A stretch of 64,000 nucleotides of DNA from NCBI RefSeq assembly GCF_023100945.1, contig NZ_CP064689.1:8848001-8912000 (forward strand), read 5' to 3'. The DNA comes from Bradyrhizobium sp. 200 (GTDB taxonomy: Bacteria > Pseudomonadota > Alphaproteobacteria > Rhizobiales > Xanthobacteraceae). Under the pieces are notes generated by a model. That model had not been told where the DNA came from, made no database searches, and saw only the letters and a program-made list of their open reading frames with translations. The first letter of the stretch is position 1; each line of letters begins with the position of its first letter. The translations under genes were made by a program, and so were the position numbers. Shown in pieces: positions 8,023-15,873 of the stretch.

Positions 8023-8382
8023 ATGTACGACCACATCGGATTACGCATCAGTGACCTCGACGCCAGCGTGCGCTTCTATACGGCAGCGCTCGCGCCGCTC
8101 GGCTTCGTGCTGTGCTCGCGCGACGATGCCGGCGCGGGCTTTGGTCCGAAGGATGCGCCGGCACTCTGGCTGCATCTGCACAAGGGGTCGGCCGGATCGG
8201 CCGCGCACGTCGCGTTCCGTGCCAAGGATCACGCCGCGATCCAGAAATTCCATGCCGAAGGCCTGAAGGCCGGCGGCCGCGACAATGGCGGCGCCGGGCC
8301 GCGTGCGGATTACAGCCCGACTTACTACGCGGCGTTCCTGATCGACCCCGACGGCAACAATGTCGAGGCGGTTTGCACGTGA
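8023..8382 (+). CDS. VOC-family (glyoxalase/bleomycin-resistance-like) protein
   Basis: This 119-residue protein opens with MYDHIGLRISDLDASVRFY, the hallmark first beta-alpha unit of VOC proteins, and closes with YYAAFLIDPDGNNVEAVC, the paired C-terminal strand. The metal-site positions, His4 near the start and Glu near the end (VEAV), are present, so it may be a metal-dependent isomerase, dioxygenase or binding protein; the substrate is unknown. The start at 8023 has a GGAGA site 5-6 bases upstream. It lies 53 bases after the AraC-family regulator in the same direction and probably belongs to its regulon (inference). Confidence 0.85.
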   Translation: MYDHIGLRISDLDASVRFYTAALAPLGFVLCSRDDAGAGFGPKDAPALWLHLHKGSAGSAAHVAFRAKDHAAIQKFHAEGLKAGGRDNGGAGPRADYSPTYYAAFLIDPDGNNVEAVCT

Positions 8383-8390
8383 TCTCTCCA

Positions 8391-8475
8391 CGTCATTGCG
8401 AGGAGCGAAAGCGACGAAGCAATCCATGCCTCGGCAAGTGGCGAGATGGATTGCTTCGCTCCGCTCGCAATGACG
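8391..8475. repeat. Dispersed palindrome, family 1 (TCATTGCGAGCGAAGCGAAGCAATCC type)
   Basis: An imperfect inverted repeat whose ends are CGTCATTGCGA and TCGCAATGACG, with inner arms GAAGCAATCCAT and ATGGATTGCTTCG. The same element recurs in this window at 10034, 13155, 19654, 50149 and 53014, always between genes. It can form a long hairpin and resembles REP/BIME-type elements. Confidence 0.85.
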
Positions 8476-8512
8476 GTGAAACTTCCATCCTCTTTCAACA
8501 AGGACTTCACTC

Positions 8513-8914
8513 ATGGCTTCCATCCACAAGGACTTCATCATCGACGCGCATCCGGATCAGGTCTGGGACGCACTGCGCGATTTCAGTGCCGTACACCAGC
8601 GGCTCGCGCCGGGCTTCGTCACCGAATGCCGCATGGACGGCCCCGACCGGATTGTGACGTTCTCCAACGGCACGGCAGCCCGCGAATTGTTCGTTGATTG
8701 CGACGAGGCGCGGCGTCGGCTCGTCTATGCCGTCGTCAGCGAACGCATCAAGCAGCACAGCGCTTCCGCGCAGGTGTTTGCGGAAGGCGACGGGCGCACT
8801 CGCTTCGTCTGGATCGTCGACGTGCTGCCAAACGAGATCGCGCCCTACATCAGCGGGCAAATGGACCTGTCCATTCAGGCCATGCAGAAGGCATTGGGAC
8901 GCAGCGCCGCATGA
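8513..8914 (+). CDS. SRPBCC-family (START/Bet v1-like) protein
   Basis: This 133-residue protein has the SRPBCC layout: an N-terminal strand with DAHPDQVWDALRDFSAVHQ, a curved sheet (RIVTFSNGTAARELFVDCDEARRRLVYAV), RTRFVWIVDVLP, and a long C-terminal helix (ISGQMDLSIQAMQKALG). Such proteins bind small hydrophobic ligands or act as cyclases or hydrolase activators; the ligand is unknown. The start at 8513 has AAGGA about 7 bases upstream. Its stop overlaps the start of the next gene (ATGA at 8911), so both were once translated as a pair. Confidence 0.82.
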   Translation: MASIHKDFIIDAHPDQVWDALRDFSAVHQRLAPGFVTECRMDGPDRIVTFSNGTAARELFVDCDEARRRLVYAVVSERIKQHSASAQVFAEGDGRTRFVWIVDVLPNEIAPYISGQMDLSIQAMQKALGRSAA

Positions 8915-9431
8915 TATCAGCATTTCTCGACGCCCTCGGCGCGGACGGCCCTTCGGCCGACCGCGCCGGCAAGATGGATCTCTACGGCTGCTTCGTCGGC
9001 TCCTGGGATCTGTCAGGCAATATTCCGAAGACGGCAGCGAACGCCGCCGCGCCGGCGAATGGCCTTTCGGCTGGGCGCTGCAGGGCCGTGCGATCCAGGA
9101 TGTCTGGATCGTGCCGCCACGTGGCGAACCGCGGCACGGCGATGCCGCAGCCAATTTCAATTCGTACGGCACCACGCTGCGCGTCTACGATCCCGATATC
9201 GACGCCTGGCGGATTCAGTGGACCGACCCGGTGACGCGGAATTTCCTGCAGATGATCGGCCGCGCGGAAGGCCGCGACATCGTGCAGCTCGGCACGCGGC
9301 CGGACGGTCAACTGGCCCGCTGGAGTTTTTCGGAGATCACCGCCGATTCATTCCTCTGGCGCGGCGAAGTCTCGGCGGATGCGGGCGCCACATGGCGCGT
9401 CGTCACCGAGTTCACCGCCCGCCGCAGGTAG
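8911..9431 (+). pseudogene. Conserved hypothetical gene broken by a single-base frameshift
   Basis: ATG 8911 overlaps the previous stop. The frame starts well (KMDLYGCFVGSWDLSG) but from about 9012-9025 the sensible protein moves to the frame one base earlier: QYSEDGSERRRAGEWPFGWA, then RAIQDVWIVPPRGEP and so on to the stop at 9431 (VVTEFTARRR). The first frame alone runs into unrelated sequence and stops at 9234. One base missing near GGATCTGTCAGGCAATATTC explains it. The restored product of about 172 residues would be a lipocalin-like beta protein (repeated W/DGR/FS strands). It pairs with the SRPBCC gene upstream. It is a pseudogene or a sequencing error. Confidence 0.7.
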
Positions 9432-9534
9432 GCGTGATCTTTCTCACAGATCAACCAGTACCGCTCTCCTAGCCTCACCACGTGCGTCCGAATGGCGCCG
9501 CGCTCGCGGCCGCCCGCGCATGAGGAGTCGAACC

Positions 9535-10026
9535 ATGACGGGAGCTGACAAGGTCGTCTGCCAGGCAGCCGTGCTGCTTTTACTGTTCACCCTGACGTCG
9601 ACGCCGGCCAAGGCGCAATTCGGCGGCGGAGGTGGCGAAGACATGATGACGCAGATGGCGCCGATGCTTGAAATGATGAAGGCGAAGATGGGCAAGCGCC
9701 GCTTCGCCATGATGATGAAGACCATGGGCCCGATGATGAGCCGCATGATAGAAGGCGGCGGCGGTGGTCTTGGCGGTGGTCTTGGCGGCATGATGGGCGG
9801 CGGCGGAATTCCAGCCGGCATCGGCGGTGGTTATGGCGGCGGCTATGTGCCCGAGGGGTACGGCGTGAGCACCGGCGGCATGAATATCGGTGGCTTTGGC
9901 GGCGGCGACGTCATGGGCATGCTCGGCGGCGCCGGCGGCGGCGAGCTGATGAGCATGGTCCCGCAATTGATGCGCATGGCCAATGTCGGCGGCGGTCGTC
10001 ATGGCCGGCGACGCACGCGGCGGTAG
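9535..10026 (+). CDS. Secreted glycine- and methionine-rich protein
   Basis: This 163-residue protein has a signal peptide (hydrophobic VLLLLFTLTS, then AKA-Q cleavage near residue 28). The mature part has two zones: a Met- and Lys-rich segment (EDMMTQMAPMLEMMKAKMGK, then MMMKTMGPMMSRMIEGG) and a long Gly-rich tail of short GGG repeats ending in a basic GRHGRRRTRR. Methionine clusters can bind Cu(I), and Gly-rich tails are typical of surface or structural proteins; no family is recognised. ATG 9535 was chosen for GAGGAG 7 bases upstream; an in-frame ATG at 9520 lacks a site. It is followed directly by a dispersed palindrome. Confidence 0.7.
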   Translation: MTGADKVVCQAAVLLLLFTLTSTPAKAQFGGGGGEDMMTQMAPMLEMMKAKMGKRRFAMMMKTMGPMMSRMIEGGGGGLGGGLGGMMGGGGIPAGIGGGYGGGYVPEGYGVSTGGMNIGGFGGGDVMGMLGGAGGGELMSMVPQLMRMANVGGGRHGRRRTRR

Positions 10027-10033
10027 TTATTTC

Positions 10034-10146
10034 CGTCATTGCGAGCGAAGCGAAGCAATCCATCTTTCCGCACGTGAGGACAGATGGATTGCTTCGTCGC
10101 TTCGCTCCCGTGCGCAAACGCTTCGCGTTTGTCGCAGGCAATGACG
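10034..10146. repeat. Dispersed palindrome, family 1
   Basis: Ends CGTCATTGCGAGCGAAG and GCAATGACG, with inner arms GAAGCAATCCAT and ATGGATTGCTTCG. This copy has the longer right half containing CGCAAACGCTTCGCGTTTGTCG, itself a small palindrome, also seen in the copy at 50149. It sits between the convergent Gly/Met-rich gene and the MATE gene, where a hairpin could stop transcription from both sides (inference). Confidence 0.85.
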
Positions 10147-10147
10147 A

Positions 10148-11587
10148 TCAAGACAGCGCCGACTTCACCACGGGCACAGGCTGCTTCGGCCCCCAGCGGG
10201 TCAGCATCACGCTGACGCACGACAGCACGCCGAGCAACACCATGGAGGCCGCCGCCAGCTTGAAGAAGTCCTGTGCGGTCGCATCATGCGTTGATAGCCA
10301 CCAGCCGCCGGCGCCGATGAACAGCAGCCGTGCGGTCTGCGCCAGCACCGGGCCGATCACCTTGGCCGCACCTTGCGATGAAAAATAGCACGTGGTGGCA
10401 AGGCCGAGGAATGCATACATCGGCGCCGCCGTCGACAAATACTGCCGGCTCGCGGCCCGCACGCTCGCATCGTCAGTGAAGAGATTGACCCAGATATCGG
10501 GGAAGATCGCAATGAAGCTCGCGACCGCGCCGACCGAGACGAATGCAACGAGCCCCGCGATCCAGCAGATCCTGCGGGCCCGCGCGATGCGTTCCGCGCC
10601 AACGGCCATGCCGACCATCGGCACCGAGGCGATGCCGACGGCGAATGAGATCGATATCAGCATGAATTCGAGCCGCGCGCCGATGCCGTAGCCGGCTAGG
10701 ATTTCGGTGCCGAAGCTCGCGAGCATGTGGGTGAAGATGCTGATGGTCAGCACCGACTGCAGCGGCGAGAAGCAGGAGATCGCGCCGACCTTGAGGATGT
10801 CGATGAACATCGCCCATCGAATGCGAAGGCCGCGAATTTTCGGAATGACGCGCGCGCGGCCCGAGAACAGATACCAGGACATCACGGAGATGCTGATCAA
10901 ATAGGCGATCAGCGAACCCGCCGCGACGCCGCGCATGCCGAATTGCGGAATCGGGCCGAGGCCGAGACCGAGCGTGCCGCCAAGAATGATCTGGCAAATG
11001 GCCGACGAGAGCATCATTAGCGACGGCAGCTTCATGTTGCCGGTACCGCGCAAAATGCCAGACATCGTGTTCAGCAGCCAGGGCACCACGGCGCCGCCGA
11101 AGAAAACTTGCGTATAAGCGACCGCCTGCGCCAGTACGTTGCCGCGGCCGCCGAGCATTTCCAGCAGCGCCGGGCCGAAGATCAGCATGCCCAGCATGAA
11201 GGTCAGACCGAAGCAGAGGCCGATCAGAAGCGCATGCGCAGCCAGCGTCGACGCGCGATCGAGATCGCCGGCGCCGAGCGCGCGGGCGATCGCCGACGCC
11301 ACGCCGCCGCCCATGGCGCCGCCCGACATGGTCATGGTCAGGATCACGATCGGGAACACCAGCGCCATGGCGGCCAGCGATTCCACGCCCAGGCGACCGA
11401 TATAGGAGGTCTCGGCGATCACGACGCAGGTGCCGGCGGTGAGCGCGATCACGTTCGGCCAGGCCAGCCACAACAGCGTGCGCAGGATCGGGCCGTCGAG
11501 CAGCGCGTTCTTCAACGGCGCTTCCGGCGCCGGAAGCGGGCGCTCCTTCTCGTCGACAGGAATTTCGGCAACGCCGAGATCGGACAT
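10148..11587 (-). CDS. MATE-family multidrug/sodium exporter
   Basis: This 479-residue integral membrane protein belongs to the multidrug and toxin extrusion family, which exports cationic drugs or metabolites using Na+ or H+ gradients. Twelve hydrophobic segments can be traced, from LLWLAWPNVIALTAGTCVVI to the last near LLGVLSCVSVMLTRW. Family features include the N-terminal WP and the repeated half-protein pattern (MSGGAMGGGVASAIARALG in the first half; FAVGIASVPMVGMAVGAERI in the second). ATG 11587 was chosen because GGGGAG lies about 6 bases upstream and because the longer frame adds 28 poorly conserved residues. It stands alone. No neighbour suggests the substrate. Confidence 0.9.
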   Translation of the reverse strand: MSDLGVAEIPVDEKERPLPAPEAPLKNALLDGPILRTLLWLAWPNVIALTAGTCVVIAETSYIGRLGVESLAAMALVFPIVILTMTMSGGAMGGGVASAIARALGAGDLDRASTLAAHALLIGLCFGLTFMLGMLIFGPALLEMLGGRGNVLAQAVAYTQVFFGGAVVPWLLNTMSGILRGTGNMKLPSLMMLSSAICQIILGGTLGLGLGPIPQFGMRGVAAGSLIAYLISISVMSWYLFSGRARVIPKIRGLRIRWAMFIDILKVGAISCFSPLQSVLTISIFTHMLASFGTEILAGYGIGARLEFMLISISFAVGIASVPMVGMAVGAERIARARRICWIAGLVAFVSVGAVASFIAIFPDIWVNLFTDDASVRAASRQYLSTAAPMYAFLGLATTCYFSSQGAAKVIGPVLAQTARLLFIGAGGWWLSTHDATAQDFFKLAAASMVLLGVLSCVSVMLTRWGPKQPVPVVKSALS

Positions 11588-11795
11588 TTCTGCTCCCCGC
11601 GCGCGGACTTGGAGCCGCGGCGCGCGCTTTCCTAGCATGGCGGGGGCTGATTCCGCGTGCGAAAGGCGCAATGCGGGCCTGCGGGATTGCAGGCGGGGCG
11701 ACGCCAGCCGCCCATTTCACGCGAAATTCATGCCGGACCACACGAACGTTCAGGCGGTGACCGCATTGTGCGATCAACCTCCCGAGGAACCTGCC

Positions 11796-13144
11796 ATGCG
11801 TAACAACCTCTTTCTCCAGGCCATGTGCGTCGGCGCGCTGGCGCTGCCGCTGGCCGCCTGTAACGACCCCAAGGAAACTGCGACCGACACCGCGACCGTG
11901 GCGCAGAGCTATGGTCCTTCGCCCAACCTGCCGCCGCCGGAACATTCATGGATCCCGACGGTCGATATCGCCTCGGTCAACCGCTGGGCTGACGGCGCCA
12001 AGCCGGTTGCTGCCAACGGGATGACGGTCAATGCCTTCGCCACCGAGCTCGATCATCCGCGCACAATCTATGTGCTGCCGAACGGCGACGTGCTGGTCGC
12101 CGAGAGCAACGCGCCGCCGAAGCAGAGCGGCATGAGCATCAAGGGCTTCATCTACGGGCTAGCACAGAGTCGAGCGGGCGCAGGCGTTCCGAGCGCCAAC
12201 CGCATCATGCTGTTGCGCGACGCCGATGGCGATGGCGTTGCCGAGACGAGAAGCACCTTCATCAGCAACCTGAATTCGCCGTTCGGCATGGTGCTGGTCG
12301 GCGAAGATTTCTATGTCGCCAATGCCGACGCGATCGTGAAATTCCCATATCGCGAGGGCGACACCAAGATCAGCGCGCCGGCGTCAAACTGGCGGACCTG
12401 CCCGGCGGCCCGGTCAATCACCACTGGACCAAGGATCTGACCGCAAGCCCGGACGGCACGAAGCTCTATGCGACGGTCGGCTCCAACAGCAACATCGGCG
12501 AGAACGGCATGGACGCCGAGAAGGATCGCGCCGCGGTTCTGGAGGTCGACCGTGCCAGCGGCCAGTGGCGCGTGTTCGCTTCGGGCTTGCGCAATCCCAA
12601 CGGCCCGGCGTGGAATCCGAAGACCGGCGAGCTTTGGGTTGTCGTCAACGAACGCGACGAACTCGGCAACGATCTGGTGCCTGACTACATGACCTCGGTG
12701 AAGGATGGCGCGTTCTACGGCTGGCCGTACAGCTATTATGGCGATCATGTCGACACGCGCGTCGAGCCGCGACGACCCGATCTCGTTCAGAAAGCGATGG
12801 CCCCGGATTATGCGCTCGGCGCGCATACGGCCTCGCTCGGGCTTACCTTCAACACCGGCAATCTGTTTCCGCCCGAGATGGAAGGCGGCGCCTTCATCGG
12901 CCAGCACGGCTCGTGGAATCGCAAGCCGCGCGCCGGTTACAAGGTGATCTTCGTGCCCTTCAAGGACGGCAAACCGTCGGGTGCCCCGCAGGACGTGCTG
13001 ACCGGATTCCTCAACGACAAGGGCGAGGCGCAGGGCCGTCCCGTCGGCGTGCGGCTCGACAAGCAGGGCGCGCTTCTGGTCGCCGACGACGTCGGCAACA
13101 CGATCTGGCGCGTGACGCCGGCGGCGAAATCGGCATCGCGGTGA
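11796..13144 (+). pseudogene. PQQ-type sugar (sorbosone) dehydrogenase lipoprotein gene, frameshifted
   Basis: ATG 11796 with GAGGAA upstream starts a lipoprotein signal (lipobox LAAC at about 19-22). The frame then reads as the beta-propeller of L-sorbosone dehydrogenase-like proteins ([53 protein letters not shown]). At about 12380 it shifts: the expected [21 protein letters not shown] is reached only by one extra G in the GG at 12380-12381. The second part ([21 protein letters not shown], then [17 protein letters not shown]) runs to the stop at 13144. As given, the first frame ends at 12440. A periplasmic membrane-anchored PQQ dehydrogenase would oxidise sugars or aldehydes. It could be a recent mutation or a sequencing slip in a G run. 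Confidence 0.82.
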
Positions 13145-13154
13145 GCGCTGTCGT

Positions 13155-13232
13155 CGTCTTTGCGAGCGAAGCGAAGCAATCCACTCTTCTTTACGAGGAT
13201 GGATGGATTGCTTCGCTTCGCTCGCAATGACG
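13155..13232. repeat. Dispersed palindrome, family 1
   Basis: Ends CGTCTTTGCGAGCGAAGCG and CGCTTCGCTCGCAATGACGG, with inner GAAGCAATCCA and TGGATTGCTTC. It lies between the convergent sugar dehydrogenase remnant and dcd. One end carries CTTTGCG in place of CATTGCG. Confidence 0.85.
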
Positions 13233-13239
13233 GGGAGGT

Positions 13240-14346
13240 CTACACCCGGAAATGCTTGCTTAGCTTCAACCCCTGCGCCTGGTAGTTCGAGCCGATGCGC
13301 TGGCCGTACAAGGAGTGGGGCCGCGACAGCATTTTCTCGTAGACCAGACGGCCGACGATCTGGCCGTGCTCGAGGATGAACGGCACCTCGCGCGAGCGCA
13401 CTTCGAGCACGGCGCGCGCGCCCTGCCCGCCGGCGCCGGCATAGCCGAAGCCGGGATCGAAGAATCCCGCATAGTGCACACGGAATTCGCCGACCAAGGG
13501 ATCGAACGGCACCATTTCGGCGGCGTAATCCGGCGGCACCTGCACGGCTTCCTTGGAGGCCAGGATGTAGAATTCGCCGGGATCGAGAATGAGGCTGCCA
13601 TCCGGTCGGGCCGGGATCGGCTCCCAGAATTCATCGACGGCGTAACCGCCACGGCGATCGACGTCGACGACGCCGGTGTGGCGCTTGGCGCGGTAGCCGA
13701 CGAAGCCTGATGTGTTCTCACCGGAGAGATCGACGGACAGCGCCACGCCATTGGCCAGATCTGCGTCATCGATATCGACCAGCCGCTCGGCGCCGTGCAG
13801 CGCGTCGAGCTCGTCGGCGTTGAGGATGGCGTCACCGGTGCGGAAGCGCACCTGGCTGAGCCGCGAGCCCTCGCGCAGCAGCACCGGAAACGTCTTCGGG
13901 CTGATTTCGGCATAGAGCGGGCCGTGATAGCCCGCACCGATCATGTCGAAGCGGCGGGTGCCGTCGGCGATCACACGGGTGAAGACGTCGAGCCGGCCGG
14001 TGGAGCTCTTCGGATTGGCGGCCGCTATGATCTGAGGCGGCAGCGCGAGGCTCTCCAGCAGAGGCACGATGTAGACGCAGTTGGTCTCCAGCACCGCGCC
14101 GTCGGAGAGGTCGATTTCGTGCAGCTTCAACTCGTCGATGCGCTCGGCAACCGTAGCGTCGGGACCGGGCAGGAAGCTCGCGCGCACCCGGTAGGCGATG
14201 TTGCCCAGCCGCAAATCGAGGCTCGCCGGCTGGATCTGGCTTTCGACGAAGGGATATTCCGGCAGGATCAAGCCCGCATCCGCCATCGCCGCGATCATGC
14301 GGTCGGGCAGAATTCCGTTGGCGTCGGGCGGAAGCGTGAACGGCAC
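13240..14346 (-). CDS. dcd: 2'-deoxycytidine 5'-triphosphate deaminase, long two-domain form
   Basis: The enzyme deaminates dCTP to dUTP, the entry to dTTP synthesis. The 368-residue product is about twice the size of the E. coli enzyme and consists of two dUTPase-like halves. The first half has QIQPASLDLRLG and AANPKSSTGRLDVFTRV, the nucleotide and magnesium loops. The second half has LILDPGEFYILASKEAVQVP, EMVPFDPLVGEFRVHYAGFFDPGFGY and EVRSREVPFILEHGQIVGRL. This double form is usual in alphaproteobacteria. I favour a GTG start at 14346 because GAGGA lies 7-8 bases upstream; a TTG at 14370 is possible but has poorer spacing. The gene is transcribed away from metZ. Confidence 0.88.
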   Translation of the reverse strand: MPFTLPPDANGILPDRMIAAMADAGLILPEYPFVESQIQPASLDLRLGNIAYRVRASFLPGPDATVAERIDELKLHEIDLSDGAVLETNCVYIVPLLESLALPPQIIAAANPKSSTGRLDVFTRVIADGTRRFDMIGAGYHGPLYAEISPKTFPVLLREGSRLSQVRFRTGDAILNADELDALHGAERLVDIDDADLANGVALSVDLSGENTSGFVGYRAKRHTGVVDVDRRGGYAVDEFWEPIPARPDGSLILDPGEFYILASKEAVQVPPDYAAEMVPFDPLVGEFRVHYAGFFDPGFGYAGAGGQGARAVLEVRSREVPFILEHGQIVGRLVYEKMLSRPHSLYGQRIGSNYQAQGLKLSKHFRV

Positions 14347-14462
14347 GGCGCGGTCCTCAGAGTGGCCCAAATGTCATCCAAACCTCGTAAATATGGGCTT
14401 TTAGGGGTTATCCGATGGCCGCCTTGACGGGAAGGGCGCGAGGTAATATCAGCATGACTTAT

Positions 14463-14519
14463 CCCGTGGTGATTTGAGCCGGCCGGCTTGCAGCCACGTT
14501 AAATAAGTCGCTAAACAGG
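14463..14519 (+). promoter_or_regulatory. SAM-II riboswitch upstream of metZ
   Basis: The segment matches the SAM-II class. P1 is CGTGG (14465-14469) with CCACG (14494-14498), flanking GTGATTTGAGCC and GGCTTGCAGC. Then comes GTTAAATAAGTCGCTAAA, the conserved 3' part that forms the pseudoknot. SAM-II elements bind S-adenosylmethionine and switch off methionine-synthesis genes in alphaproteobacteria. The metZ start is 87 bases downstream, with an intrinsic terminator between. Confidence 0.94.
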
Positions 14520-14571
14520 CCGGGGACACGTGTGATCCCGGCCTGTGGAAATTTTTCCAGGCCGGTTTTTT
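14516..14571 (+). terminator. Intrinsic terminator and competing antiterminator in the metZ leader
   Basis: CCGGCCTG (14538-14545) can pair with CAGGCCGG (14558-14565), and a run of six T follows (14566-14571): a standard intrinsic terminator. CAGGCCGGGGA (14516-14526), which starts inside the 3' end of the SAM-II element, can instead pair with TCCCGGCCTG (14536-14545) and would block the terminator. SAM binding would hold 14516-14519 in the aptamer and favour termination (inference). Confidence 0.75.
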
Positions 14572-14605
14572 GTGACCATTTTCCGGTGGTCACGACGGAG
14601 GTCAC

Positions 14606-15799
14606 ATGTCTGAGACTGGTTCTACCAAGCGCTATCGTCCCGAAACCAAGCTGGTGCATGCCGGCGCCCTGCGCTCGCAATTCGGCGAGACGTCGGAGGC
14701 GCTGTTCCTGACGCAGGGGTTCATCTACGACTCGGCCGAGCAATGCGAGGCGCGGTTCAAGGGCGAAGATCCCGGCTTTCTCTATTCGCGTTTTTCCAAT
14801 CCCAACATCTCGATGTTCGAGCGCCGCATGATCGAGCTCGAAGGCGCCGAAGCCGCGCGCGCGACCGCGACCGGCATGGCGGCGGTGACCACCGCGATCC
14901 TCGCCCCGCTCAGGGTCGGCGACCACGTGGTGGCGGCGAAGGCGATGTTCGGCTCCTGCCGCTATGTGGTGGAAGATCTGCTGCCGCGCTACGGCATCCA
15001 GTCGACGCTGGTTGATGGCCTCGATCTCGACCAGTGGCGGCGGGCGATGCAGCCGAACACCAAGACCTGCTTCCTCGAGAGCCCGACCAACCCGACGCTC
15101 GACGTGCTGGACATCCAGTCGATCGCCGAGATCGCGCACAAGGGCGGCGCGCGGCTGATCGTGGACAATGTGTTTGCCACCCCGATCTGGCAGAGCCCGC
15201 TGTCGCTCGGCGCCGACGTCGTGATCTATTCGGCCACCAAGCACATCGACGGCCAGGGCCGCTGCCTCGGCGGCATCATCCTTTCCTCGGAAGCCTTCAT
15301 CGCCGAACACATCCATAATTTCATGCGCCAGACCGGCCCGTCGATGTCGCCGTTCAACGCCTGGGTGCTGCTGAAGGGGCTGGAGACGCTGGGCGTCCGC
15401 GTTCGCGCGCAGACCGAGACGGCAGCCAAGGTCGCGGATGCGCTCGCGAAGCACCCGAAGATCTCGCGGCTGATCTATCCCGGCCGGTCGGATCATCCGC
15501 AGGCCGCGCTGGTGAAGCGGCAGATGCGCGCCGGCTCGACCCTGATCGGCTTCGAGGTCAAGGGCGGCAAGGCGGCGGCATTCCGCTGCCTCAACGCGCT
15601 GCAGATCTCGCGCATCTCCAACAATCTCGGCGACGCCAAGAGCCTCGTCACCCATCCCGCGACCACGACGCATCAGCGGCTGACGCCGGAGGCGCGCACT
15701 GAACTCGGCATCAGCGAGGGATTCATTCGCTTCTCCGCCGGGCTTGAGCATGCCGATGATCTGATCGAGGATTTTGAGGCGGCGCTGGAGAAGGCGTGA
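14606..15799 (+). CDS. metZ: O-succinylhomoserine sulfhydrylase
   Basis: This PLP enzyme of the Cys/Met metabolism family makes homocysteine directly from O-succinylhomoserine and sulfide. The 397-residue product shows the family landmarks: YSRFSNPNISMFE (phosphate-binding region), ATGMAAVTTAIL, the loop FLESPTNPTLDVLDI, then the PLP-lysine motif VIYSATKHIDGQGRCLGG, and the C-terminal SLVTHPATTTHQRL. The start at 14606 has GGAGG 6 bases upstream. It is preceded by a SAM-II riboswitch with a terminator, which fits feedback control of methionine synthesis. The C-terminal GISEGFIRFSAGLEHADDL is intact. Confidence 0.95.
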   Translation: MSETGSTKRYRPETKLVHAGALRSQFGETSEALFLTQGFIYDSAEQCEARFKGEDPGFLYSRFSNPNISMFERRMIELEGAEAARATATGMAAVTTAILAPLRVGDHVVAAKAMFGSCRYVVEDLLPRYGIQSTLVDGLDLDQWRRAMQPNTKTCFLESPTNPTLDVLDIQSIAEIAHKGGARLIVDNVFATPIWQSPLSLGADVVIYSATKHIDGQGRCLGGIILSSEAFIAEHIHNFMRQTGPSMSPFNAWVLLKGLETLGVRVRAQTETAAKVADALAKHPKISRLIYPGRSDHPQAALVKRQMRAGSTLIGFEVKGGKAAAFRCLNALQISRISNNLGDAKSLVTHPATTTHQRLTPEARTELGISEGFIRFSAGLEHADDLIEDFEAALEKA

Positions 15800-15801
15800 A
15801 G

Positions 15802-15869
15802 GGCGAATGGCGAGTAGCGAATGGCGAATAGCATCTTAACCATTCGCTATTCGCTACTCCCTATTCGCC
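15802..15869. repeat. Dispersed palindrome, family 3 (GAGTAGCGAATGGCGAATAG type)
   Basis: GGCGAATGGCGAGTAGCGAA at the left is matched in reverse by TTCGCTACTCCCTATTCGCC at the right, with GGCGAATAG and CATTCGCTATTCG inside. A second copy lies at 41182-41253. Both separate convergent genes and could act as bidirectional terminators (inference). Confidence 0.85.
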
Positions 15870-15873
15870 AACC

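Noticed and set aside
14459..15751. A 430-residue minus-strand open frame opposite metZ
   Set aside because: It is the antisense shadow of a well-identified PLP enzyme and is rich in Arg, His and Gly as such shadows are; it would also cover the SAM-II riboswitch.
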